A DNA stretch of 64,000 nt from Rhodococcus sp. 06-462-5 (GTDB lineage: Bacteria > Actinomycetota > Actinomycetes > Mycobacteriales > Mycobacteriaceae). Both the position numbers and the translations under genes were made by a program. The notes below the pieces were generated by a model. It searched no databases and was not told the DNA's origin. It saw only the letters and a program-made list of their open reading frames with translations. Shown here piece by piece: positions 31,991 to 40,417 of the stretch (positions are counted from its first letter, which is position 1; every line of letters begins with the position of its first letter). The stretch spans positions 1-64,000 of the forward strand of contig NZ_NOYD01000029.1 in the NCBI RefSeq assembly GCF_002258315.1, written 5' to 3'.

Positions 31991-32968
31991 ATGATCGAAG
32001 TGACAGGACTGACCAAGCAATACGGCGCGGTGACGGCGGTCGACAACCTCACCTTCACCATCAGACCCGGCATCGTGACCGGCTTCCTCGGCCCCAACGG
32101 CGCAGGCAAGTCGACGACCATGCGGATGATCCTCGGCCTCGACCGCCCCACCAAGGGAACGGCGACCATCGAGGGCAAGAACTACAGCCAACTCAAGCAG
32201 CCACTGCGTACCGTCGGCGCACTGCTCGACGCCAAATGGGTGCACCCGAACCGTTCGGCGCGTGCACATCTCGAGTGGATGGCGGCCTCCAACGGCATTC
32301 CGAAGTCGCGCGTCGACGAGGTGCTGCGTCTGGTGGGCCTGTCCGAGGTGGCCAAGAAGAATGCGGGCGGGTTCTCGCTCGGTATGTCGCAGCGGCTCGG
32401 GCTCGCCGGCGCGTTGCTCGGTGACCCCAAGGTGCTGCTGTTCGACGAGCCGGTCAACGGACTCGATCCCGAGGGCATCGTCTGGATCCGAAAGTTCATG
32501 CAGCGCTTGGCCGCCGAGGGGCGCACGGTGCTCGTCTCGAGCCACCTGCTCTCGGAGATGGCGCAGACTGCAGAGCATCTCATCGTCATCGGACGCGGCA
32601 AGTTGATCTCCGATTCCTCGGTGCAGGAATTCATCGACCACGCCTCCGAGGCATCGGTGCGCGTCCGCAGCCCGCAGCTCGACGGTCTGCGCCAGGCGCT
32701 GACCACGGCCGGTCTGACCGTGCGTGAGCCGGACAAGACCGACGAACTTCAGCCCTCGCTCGTGGTGCTGAACTCGACCACCGACGCGATCGGCGACATC
32801 GCCGGCCGAGCCGGAATTACGTTGCACGAGTTGGCCTCCCAGCGAGGTTCGCTCGAGGAAGCATTCATGAAACTCACCGGAGACACAGTGCAGTATCACG
32901 GCGCGGGAGCCGACACTCCCAACACTCAGCAAGCAGGTCCTCAGCAAGCGATGGGCGGTGCACTCTGA
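31991..32968 (+). CDS. ABC transporter ATP-binding protein, exporter type
   Basis: A 325-aa ATPase of the DrrA/CcmA-like family: MIEVTGLTKQYGAVTAVDNL, Walker A GPNGAGKST, signature SLGMSQRLGLAGAL and Walker B VLLFDEPVNGLDPEG, with a C-terminal extension of about 100 residues typical of this group. It forms a two-gene exporter with the permease whose ATG overlaps its stop. Cargo unknown; relatives export antibiotics or lipids or respond to cell-envelope stress. ATG 31991 fits the family start. Confidence 0.9.
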   Translation: MIEVTGLTKQYGAVTAVDNLTFTIRPGIVTGFLGPNGAGKSTTMRMILGLDRPTKGTATIEGKNYSQLKQPLRTVGALLDAKWVHPNRSARAHLEWMAASNGIPKSRVDEVLRLVGLSEVAKKNAGGFSLGMSQRLGLAGALLGDPKVLLFDEPVNGLDPEGIVWIRKFMQRLAAEGRTVLVSSHLLSEMAQTAEHLIVIGRGKLISDSSVQEFIDHASEASVRVRSPQLDGLRQALTTAGLTVREPDKTDELQPSLVVLNSTTDAIGDIAGRAGITLHELASQRGSLEEAFMKLTGDTVQYHGAGADTPNTQQAGPQQAMGGAL

Positions 32969-33738
32969 TGGGCGTTCTGGCAGCAGAGAGAATCAAGTTC
33001 ACCTCGACCAAGTCGCCGTGGTGGTGCAGCGCGATCATCGTGGTGCTCGGTCTCGGGTTCGCGGCCATTCTGGGTTGGGCTGCGAAGTCGGCCCTGAGCC
33101 TCGACGCGCCCGACGGTATTCCGCCCACAACGGCTTCCGACGTCGTAGGACTCGGAGTCGGCACGTTCGGTTCGATGGTGCTGATGATCCTGGCCGCGTT
33201 GACCGTGACCAGCGAGTACCGGTTCGGGCTCATCCGCACCACGTTCCAGGCGGTGACCAACAGGGGATCGGTGCTGGCCGCGAAGGCTCTGCTGGTCGGC
33301 GTCTACGGTGCCATCCTGTCGTTCGTTCTCGCCGTGATCGGGCTCTACCTGGCGAAAGCTCTCGCCGGCGAGCAGGCGGGCGTATTGCTGGGGTTCGACG
33401 TCGACGGAACGTGGCGCATCCTCTACGGCACCGCCATCCTGGCGTTCTTGCAGGTCGTTCTGGCGATCGGCGTCGGCGCTCTCATCCGGCAGTCCGCAGG
33501 CGCAATCGCCATCCTGCTGCTGTGGCCACTGCTCATCGAGAACCTCGTCGGAGTGATTCCGAATGTGGGCGACAAGATTCAGCCGTTCCTGCCGTTCCTC
33601 AATGCCAATCACTTTCTCGGCTCCAGCGGCGGAATCGACTTCCATTGGGGCCCGATCGGCGGACTGATCTACTTCGTCGCGTTCACCGCGGTGATCTTCG
33701 GGGCAGCGGTGTTCGTCGTCAATCGTCGGGACGCCTGA
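32968..33738 (+). CDS. ABC-2 type transporter permease
   Basis: A 256-aa membrane protein with six hydrophobic segments, pairing with the preceding ATPase. It starts MGVLAAERIKFTSTKSPWWC, a common start for this actinobacterial permease family, followed by IVVLGLGFAAILGW and later AGAIAILLLWPLLIENLVG. Start ATG overlaps the ATPase stop (TGATG). Confidence 0.88.
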   Translation: MGVLAAERIKFTSTKSPWWCSAIIVVLGLGFAAILGWAAKSALSLDAPDGIPPTTASDVVGLGVGTFGSMVLMILAALTVTSEYRFGLIRTTFQAVTNRGSVLAAKALLVGVYGAILSFVLAVIGLYLAKALAGEQAGVLLGFDVDGTWRILYGTAILAFLQVVLAIGVGALIRQSAGAIAILLLWPLLIENLVGVIPNVGDKIQPFLPFLNANHFLGSSGGIDFHWGPIGGLIYFVAFTAVIFGAAVFVVNRRDA

Positions 33739-33764
33739 CGCCACTCGCCGGTAGGGTGTCCGCT

Positions 33765-35222
33765 ATGCGGATTTCCTTACTTGCAGGTAGCGCTGTCACT
33801 GTCTTGATTCTGGCCGGTTGCTCGTCCACCTCGGACGAGGAACCGGCCAGAGTTTTCGCGACACCCGACGGGCCCGGCCTGTCTGCCGCGGTCACCGAGG
33901 AGGCCTTGGTGGGGCACCTCGAACAATTGGAAGCGATCGCCGCCGAGAACGACGGAAACCGCGCGGCCGGCACCGCCGGTTACGACGCGAGTGTCGATTA
34001 CGTTGTCTCGCAACTCGAATCGGCCGGGTTCGAGGTCACCACCCCGGAATTCGAGTTCGAGACCTTCGAGGCGCAGACGCAGACCCTCTCGCTGGCGGGC
34101 ACCGAGATTCCGGTGTTCGCGCTCAGTTACTCGCCCACCACCACTGCCGAGGGGATCACCGCACGCGTCGTCGGCGCTCCCGCCGGCGCAGACGGCTGCG
34201 AGGCAGCCGATTACACCGGTCTCGACCTGGCAGGAGCCGTCGCGGTCGTGCCACGCGGAGTGTGCCCGTTCGGCGTGAAGCAAACCGTCGCAGCAGAACT
34301 CGGGGCGGCCGCCGCGATCATCGTCAACAACGAACCGGGACCGCTCGATTCGGGCACGCTCGGCGACGCCGACACCGCTCGGATTCCGACCGGCGGTGTC
34401 AGCCAGGAGGACGGCGCGGCCGTTCTCGCCGCACCCGAGGTGACGCTGACGCTCGTCACCGAAACCGAAACGACCACCAGTCGCAACATCATTGCGCAGA
34501 CCACCACCGGTTCGACCGAGAACGTCGTGGTGACCGGTGCCCATCTCGACAGCGTTCCGGACGGGCCCGGCATCAACGACAACGGAACCGGCACGGCGGC
34601 TGTCCTCGAGACCGCGCTGCAGATGGGCAGTGCCCCCGAGGTCACCAACGCGGTGCGTTTCGCGTTCTGGGGTGCCGAGGAGAACGGACTCGTCGGTTCC
34701 ACCAAGTACGTCGAGGGCCTGTCCGACGAGGACAAGCGAAACATCGCTCTGTACTTGAACTTCGACATGATCGGCTCGCACAACGCCGGCTACCTCGCCT
34801 ACGACGGAGACGACTCCGACCAGGTGGGTGAGCCCGCCGGACCGGCCGGATCCGACGCCATCGAGCGCACTTTCGTCGATCGACTGGCCGAGGAGGGCGT
34901 AGCCGTCGACGGGACCGATTTCGACGGTCGCTCGGACTACGGCCCGTTCATCGAGGTCGGCATCCCCGCCGGTGGTGTGTTCAGCGGAGCGGACGAGAAC
35001 AAGACCGCAGCGCAGGCCGAGAAGTGGGGCGGCACCGCGGATCAGACGTTCGACGAGAACTACCACACCGACCAGGACACCCTGGCGAACGTCGACCGCG
35101 CCGCACTGGCGAAGAACGGTGCGGCCGTGGCCTACGGCATCGGCGTCTACGCGCAGTCGGTGGAGGGCCCCAACGGGGTTCCGGTGGGTGCCGAGCGCGA
35201 GGCCGCGCGCGCCGAAGGGTGA
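33765..35222 (+). CDS. lpqL: LpqL-like secreted M28 aminopeptidase lipoprotein
   Basis: A 485-aa lipoprotein with lipobox LAGC, Cys19. Middle region: a PA (protease-associated) domain around VAVVPRGVCPFGVKQTVAAE. C-terminal: an M28 zinc peptidase with VVVTGAHLDSVPDGPGINDN, FAFWGAEENGLVGSTKYV, FDMIGSHNAGY and YHTDQDTLANV, which supply the zinc and catalytic residues. It should release N-terminal amino acids outside the membrane. TAGGGT 7 nt before ATG 33765 indicates leaderless transcription. Position matches Mtb lpqL downstream of thiG. Confidence 0.92.
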   Translation: MRISLLAGSAVTVLILAGCSSTSDEEPARVFATPDGPGLSAAVTEEALVGHLEQLEAIAAENDGNRAAGTAGYDASVDYVVSQLESAGFEVTTPEFEFETFEAQTQTLSLAGTEIPVFALSYSPTTTAEGITARVVGAPAGADGCEAADYTGLDLAGAVAVVPRGVCPFGVKQTVAAELGAAAAIIVNNEPGPLDSGTLGDADTARIPTGGVSQEDGAAVLAAPEVTLTLVTETETTTSRNIIAQTTTGSTENVVVTGAHLDSVPDGPGINDNGTGTAAVLETALQMGSAPEVTNAVRFAFWGAEENGLVGSTKYVEGLSDEDKRNIALYLNFDMIGSHNAGYLAYDGDDSDQVGEPAGPAGSDAIERTFVDRLAEEGVAVDGTDFDGRSDYGPFIEVGIPAGGVFSGADENKTAAQAEKWGGTADQTFDENYHTDQDTLANVDRAALAKNGAAVAYGIGVYAQSVEGPNGVPVGAEREAARAEG

Positions 35223-35234
35223 GGGAAAGTATGT

Positions 35235-35252
35235 GTAACCGTGGGTTACGCT
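35235..35252 (+). promoter_or_regulatory. Palindrome overlapping the -10 of the cyclase gene
   Basis: GTAACC-GTG-GGTTAC (35235-35249) is a perfect inverted repeat with a 3-nt spacer. It overlaps the leaderless -10 hexamer TACGCT (35247-35252), which ends 7 nt before the GTG of the adenylate cyclase. A repressor bound here would block the promoter. The binding protein is unknown. Confidence 0.5.
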
Positions 35253-35259
35253 CGATGCT

Positions 35260-36081
35260 GTGAACGCAGTCGTCTCCTCGGTCGTGGAGTGGGTCCGCAC
35301 CACCAACCGAGCGCCCGCGGTGGTCGGGGCGGTTCGGCGCGTGCGTCGCGCGCTACCGGGTGACCCCACGTTCGGCGATCCCCTGTCGATCGACGGTCCG
35401 GGCCGAGCCCTGGCGGTCGCCCGCGTCGCCGACAGGTTCCTGGCTGCGAACGGACTCGACGACGAACCCGGCGCGTCCCGCGAAGTGGGCCTCGGGGCGT
35501 TGCAGCTGTGGCAGGCGATCCTCGAACGTGCAGGCCGGGGTCGCGGTGAGCACGACGTCACCATCGTGTTCACCGACCTCGTCGGGTTCTCGTCCTGGTC
35601 GCTTCGGGCCGGCGACACCGCGACCCTGACGCTGCTGCGCAAGGTCTCCAAGGCCGTCGAACCCGAGGTCGCATTCCGCGGTGGCCACGTCGTCAAGAGG
35701 CTGGGCGACGGCATCATGGCGGTGTTCGCCGATGCGGGCAAAGCCGTCGACGCGGTCTTCGCGGCCCGCGAGGCCCTGAAGGGCGTCGACGTCGACGGCT
35801 ACACCCCGACGATGCGCGTCGGCATCCACACCGGCAGCCCGCGTCAGGTGGGATCGGACTGGTTGGGCGTCGACGTCACCGTCGCCGCCCGGGTGATGCA
35901 GACCGGCGGCAACGGCAACATCATGATCTCCGCGTCGGCCCTCGAGGCGGTCCCGCCGGAGGTGCTCGACGCCTTGCGCGTGGTCTCCAAGCCCTATCGC
36001 CGCAGCTTCTTCGCTCCGAAGATCAAGGGCGCACCCGACGACCTACGCATCCTCCGACTCGTGCAGTCGCCACAGCGGTGA
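35260..36081 (+). CDS. Class III adenylate/guanylate cyclase
   Basis: A 273-aa soluble protein. The catalytic domain (about residues 95-250) has IVFTDLVGFSSWS (metal Asp), KRLGDGIMAVF and MRVGIHTGSPRQVG, followed by TVAARVMQTGGNGNIMIS. The N-terminal about 90 residues are of unknown type and have no membrane segment. It should make cAMP (or cGMP) in the cytoplasm. GTG 35260 is placed by TACGCT 7 nt upstream. Its 3' end overlaps the convergent thiD by 39 bases. A cyclic-nucleotide-binding histidine kinase is encoded 24 kb away; any link is speculative. Confidence 0.88.
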   Translation: MNAVVSSVVEWVRTTNRAPAVVGAVRRVRRALPGDPTFGDPLSIDGPGRALAVARVADRFLAANGLDDEPGASREVGLGALQLWQAILERAGRGRGEHDVTIVFTDLVGFSSWSLRAGDTATLTLLRKVSKAVEPEVAFRGGHVVKRLGDGIMAVFADAGKAVDAVFAAREALKGVDVDGYTPTMRVGIHTGSPRQVGSDWLGVDVTVAARVMQTGGNGNIMISASALEAVPPEVLDALRVVSKPYRRSFFAPKIKGAPDDLRILRLVQSPQR

Positions 36082-36897
36082 CACCGGCCCGTGGCCTGCG
36101 CCCAGATCGTAGGACGCGGCCAGGCAGCGGGTGACCCACTCCTTGCCGAACGCCACCGCGTCGGGCATCGAGTATCCGTGCGCCAGGGCCGAGGCGATCG
36201 ATGCGGCGAGGGTGTCGCCGCCGCCGTGATCGTTGCCGGTGTCGATGCGCTCGCTGGTGAACTCGAGGAAGGTGTCGCCGTCGAACAGCAGATCGGTGCT
36301 GTGCGTCGAGGTCCGCAGGTGACCGCCCTTGACCAGGGCCCACTGCGCTCCCAATCCGTGTAGGGCCTCGGCGGCGCGGTGTGCGCTGGAGTCGTCGACC
36401 ACATCGATGCCGGTGATCAGCCGAACCTCGTCGAGGTTGGGGGTCACGAGCGAGGCGATGGGAAACAGGGTGTGGCGGATGGCGTCGAGGGCTTCGGCGT
36501 GCAGCAGCGGGTCGCCGTGCATCGACGCGCACACCGGATCGACGACCAGGGGAACCGGCTGATCTCGGCCGATGCCCACCTCGGTGCAGACGGCCGTGAC
36601 CGCTTCGATGATCGCGGTGGAGGCCAACATTCCGGTCTTCGCTGCGCCGACTCCGATGTCCGAAACGACGGAGCGAACCTGCGCTGCGACGACGTCCGGC
36701 GGAATCTCGTGGAAGCCCGTCACGCCGACGGTGTTCTGGACCGTGACCGCGGCGACGGCAACGCACGCGTGGACGCCGAGCAGCGCCATCGTTCGGCTGT
36801 CCGCTTGGATTCCGGCACCGCCGCCGGAGTCGGTTCCGGCGATGGTCAGCGCGCGGACGGGAGTCTCGCCGTTGGGCGTGAGCGGTAGGAACTTCAC
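36043..36897 (-). CDS. thiD: Hydroxymethylpyrimidine/phosphomethylpyrimidine kinase
   Basis: A 284-aa ribokinase-fold kinase making HMP-PP for ThiE. Motifs: ALTIAGTDSGGGAGIQADSR, VTVQNTVGV, VVDPVCASMHGDPL, LVTPNLDEVRLI and the catalytic DHGGGDTLAASIASAL. The last has Asp where many ThiD proteins have a GTGC cysteine motif. GTG 36897 is supported by TACTGT 8 nt upstream (leaderless). thiC, adjacent in M. tuberculosis, is absent from this window. No riboswitch precedes it. Confidence 0.92.
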   Translation of the reverse strand: MKFLPLTPNGETPVRALTIAGTDSGGGAGIQADSRTMALLGVHACVAVAAVTVQNTVGVTGFHEIPPDVVAAQVRSVVSDIGVGAAKTGMLASTAIIEAVTAVCTEVGIGRDQPVPLVVDPVCASMHGDPLLHAEALDAIRHTLFPIASLVTPNLDEVRLITGIDVVDDSSAHRAAEALHGLGAQWALVKGGHLRTSTHSTDLLFDGDTFLEFTSERIDTGNDHGGGDTLAASIASALAHGYSMPDAVAFGKEWVTRCLAASYDLGAGHGPVSPLWRLHESEDA

Positions 36898-36994
36898 GAG
36901 AGAAGACAGTACCGGCGGGCGGGGAGACGGCGGTCTCGGCAGGCGAATCGGAGCGGCGAGTTCGTGGCGAAAACATGGGCCGGCCTTGAATGTT

Positions 36995-37007
36995 GTTGTA
37001 TCACAAC
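36995..37007. promoter_or_regulatory. Palindrome GTTGT-ATC-ACAAC in the thiD/GNAT divergent region
   Basis: A perfect 5-base inverted repeat with 3-nt spacer, in an AT-richer stretch between divergently transcribed thiD and the small GNAT gene. TATGAT (37024-37029) just downstream could be a -10 for the rightward gene. A regulator-binding site is plausible, but short palindromes also occur by chance. Confidence 0.35.
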
Positions 37008-37188
37008 GTCGAACAGGGTTGCTTATGATCCGTACCAGCATTCCTGTCGGGTGGGACGGACGAACCTACGCATCCGAAGGTTTGTTGGTAGAAAAGGTGA
37101 CAGAGCCACCATGCGCATGTTTAATAGTGGTGCACGTCACATTGGTTTCATTCGTTCATCACTCCACACACAGCGAAGGAGGCGTCCC

Positions 37189-37515
37189 ATGCTGGCAAGT
37201 TCTCCTAGCGCTGATGTCTCGATCAACAAAGACCAGAACCGGTTCGAGCTTCGATTGAACGGCGATCTCGTCGGGATCGTCGGCTTCTACGAGGTCGAGG
37301 GAAACGGCAAGCGTGCGACGCGTACCCATGTCGTGTCCTTCATGCACACGGTCGTCACCGAGGATTTCGGTCATCAGGGTCTGGCCGGAATTCTGGTGCG
37401 CCGCGCGCTCGACAGTGCTCGGTCCTACGGCTGGAAGGTCAAGCCGGTCTGCACCTACGTGCAGCGTTTCGCCGCGGCCAACCCGGAGTACAACGACATG
37501 CTCGTCGCGCTCTGA
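37189..37515 (+). CDS. Small GNAT-like N-acetyltransferase (YidJ-like), paralogue 1
   Basis: A 108-aa minimal GNAT: FELRLNGDLVGIVGFYEVEG, SFMHTVVTEDFGHQGLAGIL (acetyl-CoA loop) and VKPVCTYVQRFAAANPEY. The last matches the small GNAT clade whose human relative is NATD1. ATG 37189 has GGAGG 7 nt upstream. The preceding 290 bases are non-coding and probably hold its promoter. The next gene is a paralogue with the same domain order. Substrate unknown. Confidence 0.85.
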   Translation: MLASSPSADVSINKDQNRFELRLNGDLVGIVGFYEVEGNGKRATRTHVVSFMHTVVTEDFGHQGLAGILVRRALDSARSYGWKVKPVCTYVQRFAAANPEYNDMLVAL

Positions 37516-37605
37516 CGTTTCTTCCAAGGTTGTCGATCGGTCACGGTAGGCCGGTCACATTCAGGGCACGACTCGGCGACGATCGATGCACTCGCCTCGC
37601 GTCAC

Positions 37606-37986
37606 ATGGACAACACTGATCTCATGAGTGACATGAGTCACATACTTCCACGTCGGGTTCACGGGCCCGCTCCTGTCGATCGGCCCGTCGTTCGTATCGA
37701 CGACGACGTCGATCACAACAGGTTCGATCTCTTCGTCGACGACGAACTCGTCGGCATTCTCGGGTACCGCTTCGGTGAGGGCGACGACGGCGGTGTCGGC
37801 CCGGTCGTCGCGCTGATGCACACCGTCGTCAAGGAGGAGTACGGCGACCGCGGGTGGGCGGGCGTGCTGGTGCGAGCCTCGCTCAACACCGCTCGCGATC
37901 GGCAGTGGCGCATCGTCCCCATCTGCACGTACGTCCGGCGCTATCTGGCGCAACACGAGGAATTCCTGGATCTGATCGCCGAATAG
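37606..37986 (+). CDS. Small GNAT-like N-acetyltransferase, paralogue 2
   Basis: A 126-aa paralogue of the previous gene: FDLFVDDELVGILGYRFGEG, ALMHTVVKEEYGDRGWAGVL and IVPICTYVRRYLAQHEEF align block by block. The N-terminus is longer by about 20 residues; ATG 37624 is an alternative start. The tandem pair suggests duplication with divergence. The stop codon touches the first of two palindromes that control the next gene. Confidence 0.82.
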   Translation: MDNTDLMSDMSHILPRRVHGPAPVDRPVVRIDDDVDHNRFDLFVDDELVGILGYRFGEGDDGGVGPVVALMHTVVKEEYGDRGWAGVLVRASLNTARDRQWRIVPICTYVRRYLAQHEEFLDLIAE

Positions 37987-38052
37987 AGAGCAGTGCTCTT
38001 GTTTTATCGCCGCATCGAGTGAATACTGCTTCCTGAAGAGAGCGCCGCTCTC
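37986..38052 (+). promoter_or_regulatory. Twin palindromic operators flanking a promoter
   Basis: GAGAGC-AGT-GCTCTT (37986-38000) and GAGAGC-GCC-GCTCTC (38038-38052) share the same half-sites and 3-nt spacing, with centres 52 bases apart (about five helical turns). Between them lies a promoter: TTGTTT (37999-38004), 17 bases, AATACT (38022-38027). The second site falls just after the expected transcription start and 20 nt before the membrane-protein ATG. This is the layout of a two-site repressor operator. The first site alone could instead be read as a weak terminator, since TGTTTTAT follows it. Confidence 0.6.
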
Positions 38053-38071
38053 GAAAGGATGGCTTTCACCG

Positions 38072-38668
38072 ATGCCTGTAGCCCTGTATCTGTTCGTCGG
38101 AGTCATGTTCGCCGCATATCCCGCACTGCGCCCCTACTCGGACGAGGTGGGCGTCGCGGGAGCCGACGCCTTCGCATCCTCGAATTGGGTGCTCGCCCAC
38201 ACGTTCGCCATGCTCGGCTTCGTCGCGCTCGCACTGACCGTGCTCTACGCCGGTCGACGGTCCGATCTTGCGGTCGTGACCACCTGGATCGGCGTCGGGT
38301 TGGTGCTGCCGTACTACGGCGCAGAAACCTTTGCCCTGCATGCGCTGGGTGTCGATGCCGTACAGAACGCGAACCCGGGCCTGATCGATCTGGCCGACCC
38401 GATTCGGTACTCGCTCGTGCAGTCCGTCATGTTCGGGCTCGGACTGGTGCTGATCGGCGTCGGGCTGGTGGCATTCGCTCTACGCAACCGCTACGCCGTG
38501 GTGCTCGCTGCAGGGTTCGTGCTCTTTCTCCCGCAGTTCTACACCCCGCCGGCCGTGCGGATCGCGCACGGAGTGCTGATCGCCGTCGGGGCGATTGTTG
38601 CCGCCAGGGCCGTGGCGAACAGGTCGGCGGACGCTGTTCAGCCGATCTCCACGATCACCGGAGCGTGA
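38072..38668 (+). CDS. Multi-pass membrane protein, unknown function
   Basis: A 198-aa protein with about six hydrophobic helices (VALYLFVGVMFAAYPAL, WVLAHTFAMLGFVALALTVL, VTTWIGVGLVLPYYGAETFA, SVMFGLGLVLIGVGLVAFAL, YAVVLAAGFVLFLP and ARIAHGVLIAVGAIVAA-like). I do not recognise the family. It appears tightly regulated by the twin palindromes upstream. Its 3' end overlaps convergent xthA by 31 bases. Confidence 0.78.
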   Translation: MPVALYLFVGVMFAAYPALRPYSDEVGVAGADAFASSNWVLAHTFAMLGFVALALTVLYAGRRSDLAVVTTWIGVGLVLPYYGAETFALHALGVDAVQNANPGLIDLADPIRYSLVQSVMFGLGLVLIGVGLVAFALRNRYAVVLAAGFVLFLPQFYTPPAVRIAHGVLIAVGAIVAARAVANRSADAVQPISTITGA

Positions 38669-39438
38669 TCGCTCGCCCCCTTGCCCTTGCGCTCCTCGCG
38701 GTCGATCGACGCACCGGTCACTCGAGCCGCCAGGGCAGGGGAGGTCAACGCCATGTCGATGCGCAGACCCTGCTTCTTCGGGAAGCGCAATTGTGTGTAG
38801 TCCCAGTAGGTGTACGTCCTGGGCTCGGGGGTGAACTGCCGCGTCACCTCGGTGAAGCCGGCGTCGCCGAACGCAGTGAAGGCGTCGCGCTCGGCCTGCG
38901 AGGTGTGGGTCTTGCCCTCGAACAGTGCAGGATCCCAGACGTCGTCGTCGGTGGGCGCGATGTTCCAGTCGCCCACGAGTGCGATCTGCGCCTGCGGATC
39001 CGCTGCCACCCACGCCTGTGCGTCGGCCTTCAGCGCAGCGAGCCACTCGAGCTTGTAGGTGTAGTGCGGATCGGCGAGTTCGCGGCCGTTCGGCACGTAC
39101 AGGCTCCAGACCCGAACCCCGTCGCACGTGGCACCGATGGCGCGGGCCTCCTGAGCGGGGTCGATCTCGGGATCCTTGCTGAACCCGGGCTGATCCTCGA
39201 ACCCGACCTGCACGTCGTCCAGGCCGACGCGAGACGCGATCGCGACGCCGTTCCACTGACTCAGCCCGACGTGGGCCACCTCGTACCCGATGTCGGTGAA
39301 CCGCTGATACGGAAACTGTGCGTCCTTGCACTTGGTTTCCTGCATCGCCAGGACATCGACATCGGATCGCTGCAGCCAATCGACGATTCGATCCTGACGA
39401 GAGCGGACGGAGTTCACATTCCAAGTAGCCAAGCGCAC
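38638..39438 (-). CDS. xthA: Exodeoxyribonuclease III
   Basis: A 266-aa AP endonuclease/3' exonuclease of base-excision repair. Motifs: VRLATWNVNSVRSRQDRIVD, LAMQETKCKD (metal Glu), WSLYVPNGRE, ALVGDWNIAPTDDDVWDP (Asp/Asn pair), RIDMALTSPALA and GASDHAPVIVEIG (catalytic Asp-His). GTG 39438 has TAGGGT 8 nt upstream, indicating a leaderless mRNA. Longer in-frame starts run through the neighbouring GNAT gene and are not credible. Next to GNAT and def as in M. tuberculosis Rv0427c-Rv0429c. Confidence 0.94.
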   Translation of the reverse strand: MRLATWNVNSVRSRQDRIVDWLQRSDVDVLAMQETKCKDAQFPYQRFTDIGYEVAHVGLSQWNGVAIASRVGLDDVQVGFEDQPGFSKDPEIDPAQEARAIGATCDGVRVWSLYVPNGRELADPHYTYKLEWLAALKADAQAWVAADPQAQIALVGDWNIAPTDDDVWDPALFEGKTHTSQAERDAFTAFGDAGFTEVTRQFTPEPRTYTYWDYTQLRFPKKQGLRIDMALTSPALAARVTGASIDREERKGKGASDHAPVIVEIG

Positions 39439-39449
39439 GGGAACGAACC

Positions 39450-40409
39450 CTATCGAACGCCCCCGACAGGGTTCGGACCCGTCGCGTTCTCGGGCCGGGC
39501 GTAGCGATAACGATGATGGTCCTCGAAGCCCAGGTCTCGGTACAGGGCAACGGCTCGGGTGTTCTCGACCGCCACCTGCAGGTAAGCGTGCGTCGCGCCG
39601 TGCTCGCGACCCCAGCGGACCAGTTCTCCGCACATCAAGGTGCCGAGCCCGTTGCGCCGATGCTCGGGGGAGACCCAGAGCGAGGTCAATCCCACCCAGC
39701 AGCGACCGCCAGGGGCGGTGGTGACGGCCGCGCGGCCGACGGCGGCTGCCGACGACGAGCGCGCGCCGATCATGCCGAAACCGAGGGTTCCGCCCCGAAC
39801 CGCCGAGACCACCTCCGCTGCGCCCGCGGGAGCCGCGCGGCCCTGGTAGTACAGGCGATCCAGCCACTCGGCTGTCGGCTCCGCGGTGACGGCGATGGCC
39901 GAATCTCCATCTCGCAGAACGAGTTTCGAGATGTCCGCGGCCATGACGGCACTTTCGTTGTACGTCGACCAACCCGCCGGGGGAGTGCCGAGGCGATCGG
40001 GAAGGGCGAGCGTCGGCGGTAATCCGCGAGCGGCGTATCGGGCTGTGATGCGTGCCAGCGTCTCGGGTGCCGTCGACGCTCCGGGCTCGATCGGTACGGC
40101 CGAATTGGCGCGGCCGGTGAACCCGTGACCGAAACGCAGTTGCCAGCCGTCGATCCATTCCCGCTCGACGCCCGGCCAGCCGTCGGCAGCGGCAGCCTCG
40201 AGGGAGCGAATTTCCGAGGTTCGAATCGGCTTGGGCCCCAAGGGTTTCAACGCCACGATTCGTTCGGCTGCAACCTGCACCAGTGTGCCGTCCCTGCCGC
40301 GCACCACGACCGCACCGGCGTCGATCGACACCAGTTCGCCGATCACGTCCGTCATCGGGTGGGTGTGGCCGGGTGGCAACCGATAGCGAAGCATCACCCG
40401 CGTACCCAC
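39450..40409 (-). CDS. GNAT N-acetyltransferase, Rv0428c-like
   Basis: A 319-aa protein. An N-terminal SH3-like barrel (VGTRVMLRYRLPPGHTHPMTDVIGE as two runs) precedes a linker, and a C-terminal GNAT domain has VGLTSLWVSPEHRRNGLGTL, THAYLQVAVENTRAVALYRD and LGFEDHHRYRYARP. GTG 40409 is the most likely start, 9 nt after the def stop. Substrate unknown. It is part of the xthA-GNAT-def cluster conserved with mycobacteria and probably co-transcribed with def. Confidence 0.85.
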   Translation of the reverse strand: MGTRVMLRYRLPPGHTHPMTDVIGELVSIDAGAVVVRGRDGTLVQVAAERIVALKPLGPKPIRTSEIRSLEAAAADGWPGVEREWIDGWQLRFGHGFTGRANSAVPIEPGASTAPETLARITARYAARGLPPTLALPDRLGTPPAGWSTYNESAVMAADISKLVLRDGDSAIAVTAEPTAEWLDRLYYQGRAAPAGAAEVVSAVRGGTLGFGMIGARSSSAAAVGRAAVTTAPGGRCWVGLTSLWVSPEHRRNGLGTLMCGELVRWGREHGATHAYLQVAVENTRAVALYRDLGFEDHHRYRYARPENATGPNPVGGVR

Positions 40410-40417
40410 CGGAACGG

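Noticed and set aside
37521-37560. GGTCAC direct repeat between the two small GNAT genes
   Set aside because: Two six-base copies at a short spacing are easily explained by chance, and no promoter element is aligned with them.
38638-40158. A single 506-codon minus-strand frame that would fuse xthA with upstream sequence
   Set aside because: The upstream part is the GNAT gene read in the wrong frame. xthA begins at GTG 39438 behind its own TAGGGT element.
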